From Phallusia mammillata (lineage: Eukaryota > Chordata > Ascidiacea > Phlebobranchia > Ascidiidae), in the NCBI GenBank assembly GCA_003260075.1, contig QLIY01000425.1:19765-83764 (forward strand): a DNA stretch of 64,000 nt, given 5' to 3'. Position 1 is the stretch's first letter; every line of letters begins with the position of its first letter. The position numbers were made by a program, and so were the translations under genes. Under the pieces are notes generated by a model. It was not told where the DNA came from. It did not search any database and saw nothing but the letters and a program-made list of their open reading frames with translations. Positions 47,297 to 58,994 of the stretch are shown in pieces.

Positions 47297-48230
47297 ATGA
47301 AACGTACAATGAAACTAGTTCCTATTATGACCTTAGGTAAGTTTTCTGTATGCTATATACATTGCACAACATAACTGTACAGTTTATGTTTATTTAGAAA
47401 CTGAAATGCCATTGGGTTTGTTTAGCGAATAAGCGAACACAATGACAATTGTTTTGGACAATTATACCTACTGTTGTGTTTGTTTTGTATGTTTACAAAC
47501 AAAAACTAATTCGCTAATCGTGTTTAATTTCCTCAAAATTGAAATTGTGATCACTTGTTTGTGGTTATTGTTGTACCTGTTCTGCCCCTAACCACATAAA
47601 TCTTACAATTTACTTCTTTGTATCGCAGGAAGTCCTAAAAGGGCTGGCAAGGAATTGAACAACTCTCCAAAGAAGAATACGAAGTAATTTTAAAGCTGTT
47701 TTCATTTCTATGATTTTGAATATAAACAAAACAGTTAAAATGTTTCAATACACGAGTTTCAGTCGGTAAAAGTTTAATTTATCAGTCAAATTACACAGAA
47801 ATATCCGTTGATAAAAGCTGCCGCTTATCATTTATTGGCTGGATGCTTTTACTATGATAAAAAAGATTTTGGGAATGTAGCCTGGCACAGCTGAAAGGAT
47901 GTTTTATCAAACTTCTCTTATAGATTGCCACCTATTAATGCCAAAGCCTCGTTCGTGGGCAAGACAACTGAACAATTTGCATCTTCAATAACTTCTACCG
48001 GAATGAAACATAGAAATCTTAAACTTCCCGACGTCATCGAAAAGCGGAATTGTCCGGTAGATGGCGTATCGGTGTTGGGAGCAGACGTACATCGGCACGA
48101 CATGAAAATGAAACGAGTCAAAAAACACTTTCGAGATCTAAACAAAGCTGCTGGGTTTGAATTTAGCGAAAAAACAAGTTTTTCCGAAGATTTTTCTCTC
48201 CCTGCTCCCGAGCGAGTTGTATTTGAGTGA
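47297..48230 (+). CDS. small basic protein of unknown function (133 aa)
   Basis: Three exons: 47297-47336, 47629-47683 and 47924-48230, with GT-AG junctions and phases that close on a TGA (134 codons). The N-terminus is MKRTMKLVPIMTLG, followed by a Lys/Asn/Ser-rich stretch, then RNCPVDGVSVLGADVHRHDM and KRVKKHFRDLNKAAGFEF. It has no signal peptide, membrane segment or motif I recognise, and one cysteine. The last exon is open for 307 nt, and the splice junctions agree in phase, which supports a real gene. The exon 1 start is the weakest part; a second ATG four codons later is also possible. It is the only gene here I cannot place in a family. Confidence 0.55.
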
Positions 48231-49032
48231 CATTTTTGTTGCTGCTGAATTATTTATTTTTTACATTTTTTCTTGACTTTTATTTCTTTGCTGACTTTTA
48301 TTTTGCTGTGAGCTGCTGCATTTTTCATGTTGTGTTCATTGACATAAAACTATATAGTTTTCACACTTTTGAGTAAGTTTGTTGAAACCCTGACTTTTGA
48401 AAATCATCCAACTATTTTGTCCTGTCTCACTAAAACTATTTCATGTATTTTTCTGTTGATTAAAACGTGAAACAAACAAATTTATGCGAATGCTGCTTTA
48501 CTTCGCCTCCATTCCAGTGTTTTGTTTCGCTTTTTCTGTTGATTTTTGCACTGAAATAAAAATTTAAAAGCAAAAAAATGTGGTGTGCATTGACATCATA
48601 GGACAAGTGTGAAATAATAGTTGGTAACAGTACTACATTTCTGTGACGCAGCACCTAAAAATCATCAAACGCATTTAGTTTATCACTTTAAAGTTTAACT
48701 CCTCTAGTTAGTGAATGACCTTATTGCTGGCGTCAGTCTAACACAAATCCGAAACTTACCGAATAAATCTAAAAATATCCGAAGCTATCAGCTGACATTC
48801 CAAAAAACAAAACCAACTATGATCGATAAAATCCGAAAATTACCGAAGAGTTCCGAAATTGCATTGTGGGTCTAAACCGAATTGGCATGTTATCTGAAAA
48901 CCGGATAAAAAGCTGCAGTCTTATCTGATTGGCTGCTTTTCTTTCAGCTGCGTGGGCGGAGGTCAACAAACCGGTAAAAGCCGAAACAATCTTCAGAAGA
49001 TTTTATTTCAAGTTGCAAGCCGCAGAGTTACC
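48231..49032. promoter_or_regulatory. spacer upstream of the CCCH gene, with CCGAA cluster
   Basis: The word CCGAA occurs six times within 110 bp (48749, 48759, 48779, 48833, 48843 and 48853), partly in ATCCGAAA(A)TTACCGAA pairs. An inverted CCAAT box (GATTGG, 48927) lies about 100 nt before the presumed ATG of the CCCH gene. No gene is seen inside. Confidence 0.35.
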
Positions 49033-52000
49033 ATGGAGAGCAAATTCAATCTTACGCAGTCGCCTTTCACCTGTGAGATTTGATTGCTACGTTTTCTGTT
49101 GGCAACTGCGAATTGAGTCTGCTATTAATTTAAGAAATTGTGAAACTAAGCTCGAAAACGCCTATTAAATTTGACTGCTGCGTTATTTGTTGGCAAAGAA
49201 GCTGCAAACAAATAGAAAGTCTGATCTTGTGCTATTGACATTCAGAAAATTGTTAAACTTTATGCTAGGCTTTTTGGATAACTTTTTCTGGGGTGTTTTT
49301 GTTGTTTTTCCGCTAGCAACATCCAATATTCGCTTATTTTAGTTCGCTTAATTAGACATACAAATACGAGAATTTGCGTTGTAGAACAAAGAATATTTTA
49401 CGATTTAAATGTTGTTGTTTTGTTTGAATGTAAAATCGTGATTGCATTTATACCAGTATCATAAGTTGGTTCGTTTAAATAAAGGGGTGATCTTCCGGGT
49501 CTAAAATGTAATCCTTTTTAAAAGTTCAAACAATCTGATTGTTACCCATTTTTAACAATTTTGTTAAAACTTCATCACATACAATGTTTTTATTTCTATG
49601 TTTATTTTAATTGTCGCAAGAGTTTTGAAAATACTTTTCATGCATTACAAGTCAAAATGGAATGTGATAAAGAATTTATTCATTAAAAACTTTATTTATT
49701 TCACTTACTTAAAATATATTTTATGTCGATCACAGCCACAGCATGTCACACTCCAGTTTGGCCGTTCCGACCGAGAAAGTTTTCGTCACCTTTCGTCACA
49801 GTTCCCAAGTTCAATATCGACGAAACAGCTGAGTCATCGTCACGTGATGAACACCGGGGTTCGTCATTCGATTCTGGTTTCGGTTCGGTTGTGACGGAGC
49901 ATGACGCAGCAGAACACAGCGGACTTTGTCCAAAGTAAGTGAAATTACAACAAGTAGTCATTGTGATTATCGAAGATAAACGCAAGATGTCATATATATA
50001 TTTAAAACTGAACAAAATGTAATAACTTTGGAAATAAAGACGAAACTGCAAATTTGCGACATCAGTTTGTGCCATTATGTAATTTTTCAAAACAAATTTA
50101 AAAATAGAACATTACAGTTTTGCATATTTGTTGTTTTTATTCAGAAACCACAATCCATTACTGCATGCCACTAAAAAATCTAATTAGCAAGCTAAACTGT
50201 TTGCCAACGTTTGAACAATAAAGCATGTCGTTTTTTACGTCTATTTGGGCCGTTATTTTCATGCATGTCGCTTTTTACGTCTATTTGGGCCGTTATTTTC
50301 ATCATTAAACGAAATATTCAAAAAAGGCCCAAAAAAACTAAAACGTTGTTTTATTTTTCAGGTACCACAATGACGGTATTTGTGAAATGGGTCCAATATG
50401 TCCATTGGTTCATGAGAAGAAGACCCCAGTAAAAATTTCTTCATCTTTTAACCCATCAGCCCCTGAATTTGTGCCAAGATCGCGTCAGATTATTGCGTCA
50501 CAATCGTGGCACGGTGCCAGCGAACAGGACAATTCGATTGCGCGAGAATTAACGAACTTGGCAATCAGCCAAAGCACAGGTGCGAACATTTCCGATTAAG
50601 ACTCTTTACTTAATGTTCGATGATTTAGTGATGTTTTTTTCTGCTATCATTTTTTTACGTGCATGTAACTCTAAGCTTCGCTGTTCCTTGCTGTTCTAAC
50701 CTGTTAAATACCAATGTACAGCAAGTGATTAAAACAGACAACTGCAAACGGATATATAACAATTAGTTATTTTTTGGTATTTAAAATGTCCTCTCCATAT
50801 CCACCAGTGCAATAACAAAACTAGACTATCTTCTTACTCATGTCTGAGGCGATTATTATATTTTTCAGAACTTAGCGACTGCTACTCTCCCTTCAAGAAA
50901 AGGTACGACTTCGTTTATCTTTTATCTGCTAACAGCTTCCCTCAATGAGTTTACCTGTTTAATATATTAAATTTAGTTTAAGGAAACCAAATCACTCTAA
51001 GTCTAATTAATGCACACATTTTTCGTGACTCCCTTTGATATTTTCGCAATAACTTGTCGTATCGTGTAAGTGTTTGGAGACAGTTGTTCCGTGCTCTCGC
51101 TTGGTGGCGATATTGAGCGCAACTTTACAAACACAAATAGTCCCATCACCGACTGCTGTGAAAATACTAACGAAAACATTGTTACAACTTTTTGATTTTT
51201 TATGTCACCACTTCTCGCGTTTCTACCTTCACTGAAGCGCTATAACGGATGAGACCTGTGATGCACCGGATTTGTACCCCCCCCCCCCTCTCGCTTGGTG
51301 GCGATATTGAGCGCAACTTTACAAACACAAATAGTTCCATCACCGACTGCTGTGGAAATATGAACAAAAACATTGTTACAACTTTTTGTTTTTTTATGTC
51401 ACCACTTCTCGCGTTTCTACTATTTGCTGAAGCGCTACAACGGATGAGACCTGTGACCCCCCCCCCCGGATTTATACAAACCTTTCAACGTGACGCAAGG
51501 ACAAAAGTCTGATGATTATGACGATGGTGATTGGAGCAGGGCACCCGGTACGTCACATATACAAACAGTTTGATTTTAGCGAGTTTTTTTGGAGGCTCGT
51601 CTACATAGGCAACCTAAAACGAATGGTTTATTTTTTGTGTTGTGTTGTTTCATCTTTACTGCAGCTTTGTCGAAACATCGATTTAGGCAAATGTTGGTCC
51701 TCATCGTTAAAAGGTATACTTCATATACAATAAAAGTTCCCATACACAGCGAAATAACCGTACCTATTTACGAAATTCAGTTTTATAATCGTATCAATAA
51801 TCTTCCTAATCGCCCCCCCCCCTGACTCTTCCTTATAATTTTAAAGCCGTGCGTTTGACGTTCAGTTTGTCTCAACCCGTTTTCAGTTTTAAAATCACAT
51901 GAATCTACAGGAGCTGAAGTTTGGCGAAGACCGCGACCCACAAAGTTTAAAACCGAGCCCTGCACAACTTTCCACACAATTGGGCCCCCCCCCCAAACCC

Positions 52001-53590
52001 TGCGTTTGATGTTCAGTTTGTCTCAGCCTGATTTTAGTTTTAAAATCACATGAGTCTGCAGGAGCTGAAGTTTGGCGACGACCGCGACCCACAAAGTTTA
52101 AAACTGAGCCCTGCACAACTTTTCACACAATTGGATCTTGTCCTTACGGTGAAAAGTGCAACTTCTACCACAAAAATGATGAGAAAAATGTGGGCAAGAC
52201 TAAAACGCGGCTCTGCAAGTCGTGGAACATCGGAGAAAAGTGTGACTTCGGTTCTAAATGCGATTTTGCACATGGTGGGTTGTTTAGGATTAATTACGAA
52301 AATCTATTACTTTAAATTGAAAAGTGAGAATTCAACTCTTTTATACCAGTTTAATCGTCTTGACCTGGCTCTGGAACCTATTTATCTAACGTAAAACACA
52401 CGTAAATTAACACAAGATATCAATAAACATCTTGCTCAATAGAACAGATAATTCTAATCGAACGCGATAAATTTATGTCGTTATTTTCACTACAAAGTTT
52501 ATTTGTCTCCATTAAAGACGTACCAAACACGAATATAAACAAATTTATTTGGTTAGAAAATCAGCTTAAATTGTAAATGGCGTTAAAACAACAGTCCCCC
52601 CCCCCGTTACTGTCAATGGACCTTTTGTAACAAAACCGGCTGAAAAATATGACATTTGTGATAGAACCCGCTGGCATAAAAGTGGAATCCCACCACTGCC
52701 TAACACATAAGCAAACCAACTTACGGTTTCGGCCAAGCACACAATGCTAATAGGATATTTAATACTAAGTAAGCTCGATGACATTTTCTTGCCAAATTCC
52801 TATAGTTTAACTGTCTCGCTTATAATATAACGCACAATTAGGCATATCTAAACGATCTTGTTTGTGTATAGAAAATCAGAAGTAATTTGCTTGAAAGAAT
52901 ATCAGCGTAAAAATAACAAGAGTTGTTGTAGCTGTCGCCGTTTTCTTTTGCTCAGCAGGAAGCGAAGAGTTGAATGTGAAATACAAGACCCGAATGTGCA
53001 AAGTTTTCACGACCACAGGAAAATGCCCGTATGGTGACCAGTGTACTTTTGCTCACGATAAAGAGGAAAAACGAAAAGATATTTCGACAGTTTACAAGTT
53101 CAAAACTGAGATTTGCCAACTGTAAGTGCACAAAGTAATTCTGTGATCATTTCAAAGGTTTTTAACGTTAAGAACTTTTATTTCTTCTATTAGTATCATA
53201 AGGTTCGGTTTGAAGAGTAAATGCGTTTTGATTAGAACCGTAACTTATTTACCTCAAACAGAATGCTTTTTCCGAACTTTTCCCAATAATATAGACTTCC
53301 CCAATAGATAAAGCGCGTCATATATTGTACGTGACTTTTATTAATAGACGACATACTTTTTCTGCTGTCGTTGCAAGGTTAAGATATTCAAACAAATGTG
53401 TTTATTACATTTGCATTTTGCCTGATCAAATCGGTAATTAGCTCATGGAAACAGTTTTTTTAACTTCGCTTTGTGTCATGTGTTGATAAAATGAATTGTT
53501 TTTAGATGGCTAAAGGGTCAATGCTCGTTCGGAGTCGCTTGCCACTTTGCCCATGGATTTGAGGAGCTCAATGCCGATCACACATTCTGA
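49033..53590 (+). CDS. protein with five CCCH zinc fingers, likely RNA-binding
   Basis: Exon model: 49033-49072, 49736-49934, 50362-50579, 50876-50902, 51500-51547, 52062-52274, 52959-53121 and 53506-53590. This gives 331 codons (330 aa) in a consistent phase. ATG 49033 sits in ACCATGG. The C-terminal 140 residues hold two pairs of TTP-like fingers: about 195-214 and 229-248, then 262-281 and 301-319. Spacing is CX8CX5CX3H (last one CX7), with lead-ins such as KFKTEPC, KTRLC, YKTRMC and KFKTEIC. A fifth finger near 78-97 (CPKYHNDGICEMGPICPLVH) stands alone. CCCH fingers of this type bind AU-rich mRNA 3' UTRs and control stability or translation; cytoplasmic action is likely. The middle is Ser-rich and low in complexity. 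Exons 4 and 5 are short and least certain (an acceptor at 50869 would break frame). C-run duplications at 51094-51470 and 51846-52135 interrupt introns and copy part of an exon. Confidence 0.75.
50205..50310. mobile_element. tandem ends of the GGCCCAAATAGACGT foldback family
   Basis: GCATGTCG(C/T)TTTTTACGTCTATTTGGGCCGTTATTTTCAT occurs twice, 48 bp apart, preceded by ACGTTTGAACAATAAA. It is a fragment of the foldback family seen at 41458-41611, in intron 2 of the CCCH gene. Confidence 0.65.
51094..51467. repeat. direct duplication with two C runs in the CCCH gene
   Basis: The left arm is about 51094-51276 and the right arm about 51289-51456. C12 lies at 51277-51288, and a second run, C11, at 51457-51467 ends the right arm. 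After it the sequence resumes with GGATTTATACAAACC, which matches the end of the left arm (GGATTTGTACC). The C runs therefore interrupt an otherwise continuous sequence. Confidence 0.85.
51846..52135. repeat. 139-bp duplication copying the start of a CCCH exon
   Basis: The left arm, about 51846-51984, contains the acceptor and first 74 nt of the exon at 52062. It stops at C10 (51985-51994) within the first finger of that exon. The right arm is about 51996-52135. The left copy is cut short and cannot serve as a complete exon. Another C10 run lies at 51813-51822. Confidence 0.85.
52606..52698. mobile_element. truncated MITE of the CAGTGGTGGGATTC family
   Basis: Only the right half remains (GTTACTGTCAATGGACCTTT ... 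TGGAATCCCACCACTG). The left half is missing exactly where a C10 run (52596-52605) begins. Confidence 0.8.
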
Positions 53591-54317
53591 AGTTTTAATC
53601 CACTGTGACTTTTTCTACACTTTCTACAATCCTATTCACTTCTTATGTTTGCATATTTTGTTTGTATGTTGTGTTTGTTTGTTAATTTACTGCCCTAGTT
53701 CTTTGTGTTTTTTGTTTGTTATCACTTTGTCTTGCAAAAGCTATTTTTCTGATGCACATTTACTCTATTTCACATTATTTTTGTTATTGTATCTTTTCTA
53801 TTGTGTGTTGTGTAGTTTGTAATTTTTAGTAGGTTTGTATTCTTTAAAACAGATTAATGATGGCTATTGACTTGTAGTATACAGGTGCGGCAACTTCTCT
53901 CAGCTATCCATAAGTTTAACGATCTCGTTCGTATATTAACGAGTGTTTTTTCACCTAATTAACTCTTTTTAAGTATCTTGTTAACTTGGTTTAATCATGG
54001 CAGCAAGTACAAAGGCGTGTTGGTCGCTGTAATAATTCAACTGCTTGTTGTAAGCAAATGTTTTCACTGCTGTTTTCAATGTTTTTGATGCTTTAAAAAA
54101 ATAAGCCATGCTTGATCAAAAATAAAGTTTTTGCCTCACAACTTGTGCTTGAACAAAATAGAAACAATATTGTATGGTATGATTTCTATGACAAACAAGC
54201 AACAGCGCGAAATTTAACATTGGGTAATTTTAATTTTTAAAGTTTGTTAAAGTCGTCATTTACTCTCAGTTTGTATTCCTTTATCCCTTCGGATTTAGGA
54301 CTTTGTATTAACTAACA
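53591..54317. other. spacer between the CCCH gene and HAUS1
   Basis: A T-rich 3' UTR-like sequence follows the CCCH stop codon, with the open frame at 53547-53822 being only a T-rich by-product. No promoter motif stands out before HAUS1. Confidence 0.4.
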
Positions 54318-56712
54318 ATGGATGAAATACAGTTTTGGATAAAGGAGACTTTAGATGTGGAAACAATTCCTTTGTTTGAGGAGACGCCGGAAACTGTTGC
54401 TATTTTGCAAAATCTCATGAAACAACATGAAGAAAATAAGAAACAAAATGAAATCAAAGAAAGATTAATGAAAAGGGAAATTCTGGAGTTTAGCGCTGAA
54501 GGTATAAATGATTAAATAACATTTTGTCCCGATTAAGTAATAAATTATTAAATTATGCAGTGCAGCAGCCAAAAACAAGGCAAGACTTTCATATATTTAT
54601 TAAACATTGTGCCTTACAGGTTACAGCATTTACCAACTATATGCCAAATGTTGGTCGTTTTTGCAGAGAATTTGTGCAAACAAAAAATGCAGAATTGTAT
54701 GAGTTTTGCTTCACTATGTTTGCTGAACTTTTCTTTAAAAGTGGATTGTATTGTTGTTATTTTGTCAGTTCTATTTTCGTCAGTGTTTACAGACTTTTTT
54801 AAAAAGTTTAGTTTAGGGTGTTTTGCAGTTCTTAAAACAGGACTTTACCTGCATAACCATGGTTTCTTTAGCAAAGATTGTTTGTTTTATTTAAATTAAA
54901 ATACATTTGTTTATTGCACGTTGTGTCTTTTTATACTTCAGTCAATTTAACTGGACTTTTCCTGTAAAACAGTATTTTCTTAACATCAACAGCACAAAGA
55001 ATGAAGGAACTTTTGAGTTCTGTTGACATGAACCCTGACACCGATTTGTCTCCAAACCTCACCAAGTGTCTGAGATCTCTACAGAAATGTGCCAAAGTTC
55101 TTGGGTCAGTTCAACCAACTCACGCTTCTCTCGCTTGTTCAATGGCAGCTTTTCTTCAGACTCACGACAGAACCAAGCTGGACATTATGAAGACAAAAAT
55201 GCTCTGCCATAAACTTAAGCAGAAAAATAATGATGTCAAAGTGTTTCAAGATCAACTAGAAAAGTAGATTGTTTTGCTTCATAAATTTGTCGTCTAATTG
55301 CATACAGTGGTGGGATTAGTTTTTTTTACCAAACACATGGTTTGAGAAGATTGAGAAACCCCCCCCCCAGCTGGACATTATGAAGACAAAAATGCTCTGC
55401 CATAAACTTAAGCAGAGAAATAATGATGTCAAAGTGTTTCAAGATCAACTAGAAAAGTAGATAGTTTTGCTTCATAAATTTGTCGTCTAATGCATACAGT
55501 GGTGGGATTAAATTTTTTTGTCAGCCGGTTCTATCACGAAAGTAATATTTTTTAGCCAGTTCTGTTGCAAAAAGTCATATTTTCATTGATAGTCCCCAGT
55601 AATGCTAACCGGTTCGCTGATCTAATAAAATTTTGTGAGACGGTTCTATAGAACCGGTGCGAACTGGCTGATTCCCACCACCGTGTGTGTTCCTTATACC
55701 CCCCCCCCCAGACGGTCCTGTAGAACCGGTGTGAGCCGGCTGAATCCTGCCACTGATTGTATATTCTTTGAATTATTGGAGATGTGTTATGTTGTGTAGA
55801 AAACTGGAAGAGCTTGAGACGAGTTTATCCCAAGAGATGAAAAATGCTGAAATGTTGCAAAAATCTACAAAATTTCATGTGCTGAAGAAAAAGGAATATC
55901 AGCGACAAATTTTGAAGTAGGTTTTGAAAGGAAGTATTACCTAAACATTTTGTTTTTAGACAATCATATTTAATTTTGATTTTTGTAGTCAAGGGTTGCA
56001 GATTTTTTACACTACACTTCCTTTAGTTGTATATATGCAGTGATCTTTTTGTAATTTATTGAGTTTTGGGTCCCTCTTCACTCCCCCAAAATACACCAAA
56101 AATGTTTGGTATATAATTGAAACCCGCCAAATTTGATTTTTCTTGTAACTTGTATTTGTGGACTCTTTAATAAACTCATTGAATCTTAGTTGATGCTCCT
56201 TTAAAACCACCAACCAGGTGCTGTACAAGAAGAGGAATTTATTAATAAGAAACCTTGGTTTCAAAACTCTAATCTTGTTCAGATGTGAAAAAACCTTAAA
56301 GGAAAATGGTTACTCTGACAAAATATCGCACAGTGAATTGGTAAAGTTGGGGAATAAAGCAAAACATCTGGAGGAAGAAACTAAACCTCATCAGCTACAG
56401 TTAAACTCATACAAGAATCTACCACCAGTTAGTAATGTTTATTTCTACAATAAAGTATAAAAAAAGTTTCTCAACGTTACCCATTTTTTTTTGTTTCAAC
56501 TAGCTTTGGCATTTTGGCATAAATAGTAATAATGAATCTTAATGAATGACAAATATTTCTTTCAGCTAGCTTTGACATCACTTAAAGCAATTTGTTTTGT
56601 TTTTTAGAACGTTGATCAAGCCAAACTGCTTCTACAAGAGAAAGTTACTGAACTTAAAATGTTGGAGGACGAATTACACGAAATATTTAATCATATCAGC
56701 CTAGTTTCATGA
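54318..56712 (+). CDS. HAUS1: HAUS augmin-like complex subunit 1 (HAUS1)
   Basis: Five exons: 54318-54501, 54993-55263, 55800-55916, 56283-56427 and 56608-56712, giving 274 codons (273 aa; vertebrate HAUS1 is about 278). The N-terminus reads MDEIQFWIKETLDVETIPLF, the rest is almost all coiled coil, and the C-terminal part KISHSELVKLGNKAKHLEEE plus NVDQAKLLLQEKVTELKMLE matches the SLSHQSLVALSEKLARLKQQ / QVKIEEAKRELDSIEAEL pattern of HAUS1. Augmin recruits gamma-tubulin to spindle microtubules for branching nucleation. Donors of exons 2 and 3 (GAAAA|GTAGAT and TTGAA|GTAGGT) each place an in-frame TAG just after the junction, so intron retention would truncate the protein. A partial copy of exon 2 follows at 55369-55460. 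Confidence 0.85.
55178..55460. repeat. duplication of the 3' part of HAUS1 exon 2
   Basis: 55178-55305 (exon end and following intron) recurs at 55369-55497 after C10 (55359-55368), with one base difference in the exon part. The second copy has no acceptor and cannot be an exon. The bases just before the C run (ACCAAACACATGGTTTGAG) are an inverted match to 58300-58320, a piece of another short element. Confidence 0.85.
55497..55683. mobile_element. MITE of the CAGTGGTGGGATTC family in HAUS1 intron 2
   Basis: The left end CAGTGGTGGGATTAAA and the right end CTGATTCCCACCACCG are inverted. The inside carries the usual CCGGTTC palindromes. A further right-end fragment (55710-55756) follows a C11 run at 55699-55709, and a left-end stub lies at 55306. 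Confidence 0.8.
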
Positions 56713-57641
56713 TCTGTTTACACATTATATTATTTGCTTTCTTCTGTTAATATTATTATTCAACTATTGAAGTGATGTTTATTGCCCTTGATAAACAGTC
56801 AGTTTTAAGAAGCTAATGTGGACTTCTGGTCAATTGAAGTTTGCATTTATTTAAACTTATGTACCCTATTTTTCCCCAAATTTCCACGTTGTTATCCAAT
56901 GCAAAAAAACTGTAATGCTGTGGTCTTTAGTTTAGTAATAACCTCGGCCATGAATTTGCAACAAATTCATTTTCACATCCCTTTATAAATCATTTCAAGA
57001 GACGTTAAAACGTGTGAGATAAAATACTTGTGCCGTATGGTTAGTAGAATAGTTATTCCCCCCCCCCCAATGCAAAAAAACTGTAATGCTGTGGTCTTTA
57101 GTTTAGTAATAACCTCAGCCATGAATTTGCAACAAATTATTTTCACATCCCTTTATAAATCATTTCAAGTGACGTTAAAACGTGTAGGATAAAATACTTG
57201 TGCCGTATGGTTAGTAGAATAAATATTAGTGGGTTTCTTCGCGAAAGATTTATTACTTTCAAAAATGCTGTGCCAGGGGTTTAGTCACGATGACGAAGGT
57301 TTCGGTTAATGCCAATATTTTTTTGGAAAATGTTGCCTAAATTGATAAAGTTTATAAGCATGGGTTTACCGAAAGTGAAAGTGGCATTTTGCAGACAGTG
57401 CACACTGTTTCGACCTGTAAGGTCTCATCAGTGCAGCTGGTGACAAGAAATCGGCTGTATGAGCTAATTTAGCCACCTAACGACACTCAAGTTTGTTAGG
57501 ATTATTATTACGGGGCCAACCCCGACAGTATTGGTATCAGACAGACAGTTTTGGTGATTTGACTATTGCGAGAATTTCATACCTTACGAGTTTATAAGTT
57601 CGTCAAACGAGTTTTCGGAAAGGTGCGCAGATCGTTTACAT

Positions 57642-57941
57642 CAGGGGTGGGCAACCTTTGTTGCTGTAGGGCCAATTATAAATTCCAAAATTGTACCGCG
57701 GGCCGCACATGTGCATAACACAAAGTGATTTTGCTTTGTTTCTTACCAAACATGCTTAACTACAAGTATAATTCGTATTTGATTCTAGCCACATTTTGCC
57801 AGATCGCAGAAAACTAGCATCAGGCGCATTAATCAGTTTAAAATATGTAATAATTGGACTCGTTTGCCAGTACTTTTGAAATCCAAGTGTCTCTGCGGGC
57901 CGCACAACCTTTAATGAAGGGCCGCAGGTTGCCCACCCCTG
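57642..57941. mobile_element. hAT-like MITE, second copy of the CAGGGGTGGGCAACC family
   Basis: The ends CAGGGGTGGGCAACC and GGTTGCCCACCCCTG are exact inverted repeats, flanked by GTTTACAT on both sides (57634-57641 and 57942-57949). It is closely similar to 32953-33282 and shows what that element looks like without the N. Confidence 0.92.
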
Positions 57942-58021
57942 GTTTACATCTTGTGGCATTTCCCGCTCAAGGATGATAAAATTGAAACAAGCAAAAATCC
58001 CTTACATGATTATGGCATAGC

Positions 58022-58201
58022 CAGTGGTGGGATTCTGTCGGTTTGAACCGGTTCTTCAGAACCGTTTTACAAAATTTTATGAGATCAGCGAACCGGTTAG
58101 CATTACTGGTTACTGTCAATGGACTTTTTGTAACAGAACCGACTGAAAAATATGACTTTTGTGATAGAACCGACTGACAAAAAAATTGAATCCCACCACT
58201 G
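58022..58201. mobile_element. MITE of the CAGTGGTGGGATTC family
   Basis: CAGTGGTGGGATTC at the left and TTGAATCCCACCACTG at the right are inverted ends. The 8-bp flanks do not match clearly. The inside holds the GAACCGGTTC palindromes common to the family. Confidence 0.8.
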
Positions 58202-58994
58202 CCTACGACCATATGCTGGTTGGGAATGCTAAAGAGATGTAGCCTACAATGTAAGTTTGAATTAAGGTAGGGGTAACGTTTAGGCCGGCGTTTCTCAATC
58301 TTCTCAAACCATGTGTTTGGTAAAAAAAACCTACGCCTATTTAAGCAAACGGTAGCCTATTGGTCCAGAAACTATTTGGGTCCCACCCAAAATTTTCGGC
58401 TGCCTACGCCACTGCATGTTGTGAGTGTGACTTATTAGTTTGGCGATAACTCCGATCTGTTGTTTCTAACTAATGACGTAATAAAGCGGTTAAATGGCCA
58501 AGTGATCAAACGAAAAAAAATGTATGGGAAGATTTGTGGCACAATATATCAGCATTTGTATGAGTTATAAGTTTAAAAAAAGTACCAAGAATCAACGTGA
58601 CACAACACTTTTTCCTTGGTATAGATTCTATACTACAGAACGTGTGCTGTTAAGGCCGTAAAACAGCCTTGTTTAGATATTCATTGTTTGGGGGCCTTAA
58701 ACAATTTAGATCAATCAGATATTTTGTTTGTCGAGCACAATGTAATGTTATCGCTTCAATGAAGCCGAAAAGCTATGAACGTGTTGCTTAAATGTACAAC
58801 GTGTGCCAAAGGGGGGGGGGCCTTACACAATTTAGATCAATCAGATATTTTGTTTTGTCGAGCACAATGTAATGTTATCGCTTCAATGGAGCCGAAAAGC
58901 TATGAACGTGTTGCTTAAATGTACAACGTGTGCCAAAATCCTGGCGTGGGAAAAAATCAAAACGTTTTGGGTGCGAGATTAACTCGGCCGGTTG

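Larger units (their letters stand above)
56713..58994. other. spacer between HAUS1 and PDIA3
   Basis: The spacer contains a duplication (arms 56898-57057 and 57069-57228, joined by C11), two MITEs listed separately, and a second duplication (arms about 58693-58810 and 58821-58938, joined by G10 at 58811-58820, the only such run in G). A repeat word GTGCACACTGTTTCGACCTG at 57396 recurs in diverged form near 18980. No gene is seen. Confidence 0.55.

Noticed and set aside
51665-51713. Possible extra CCCH-gene exon between AG and GT
   Set aside because: Including it shifts the frame before the zinc fingers, while skipping it keeps a continuous frame.
54524-54899. Open frames in HAUS1 intron 1
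   Set aside because: HAUS1 reads through directly from exon 1 to 54993 in phase; these frames lack splice sites and similarity.
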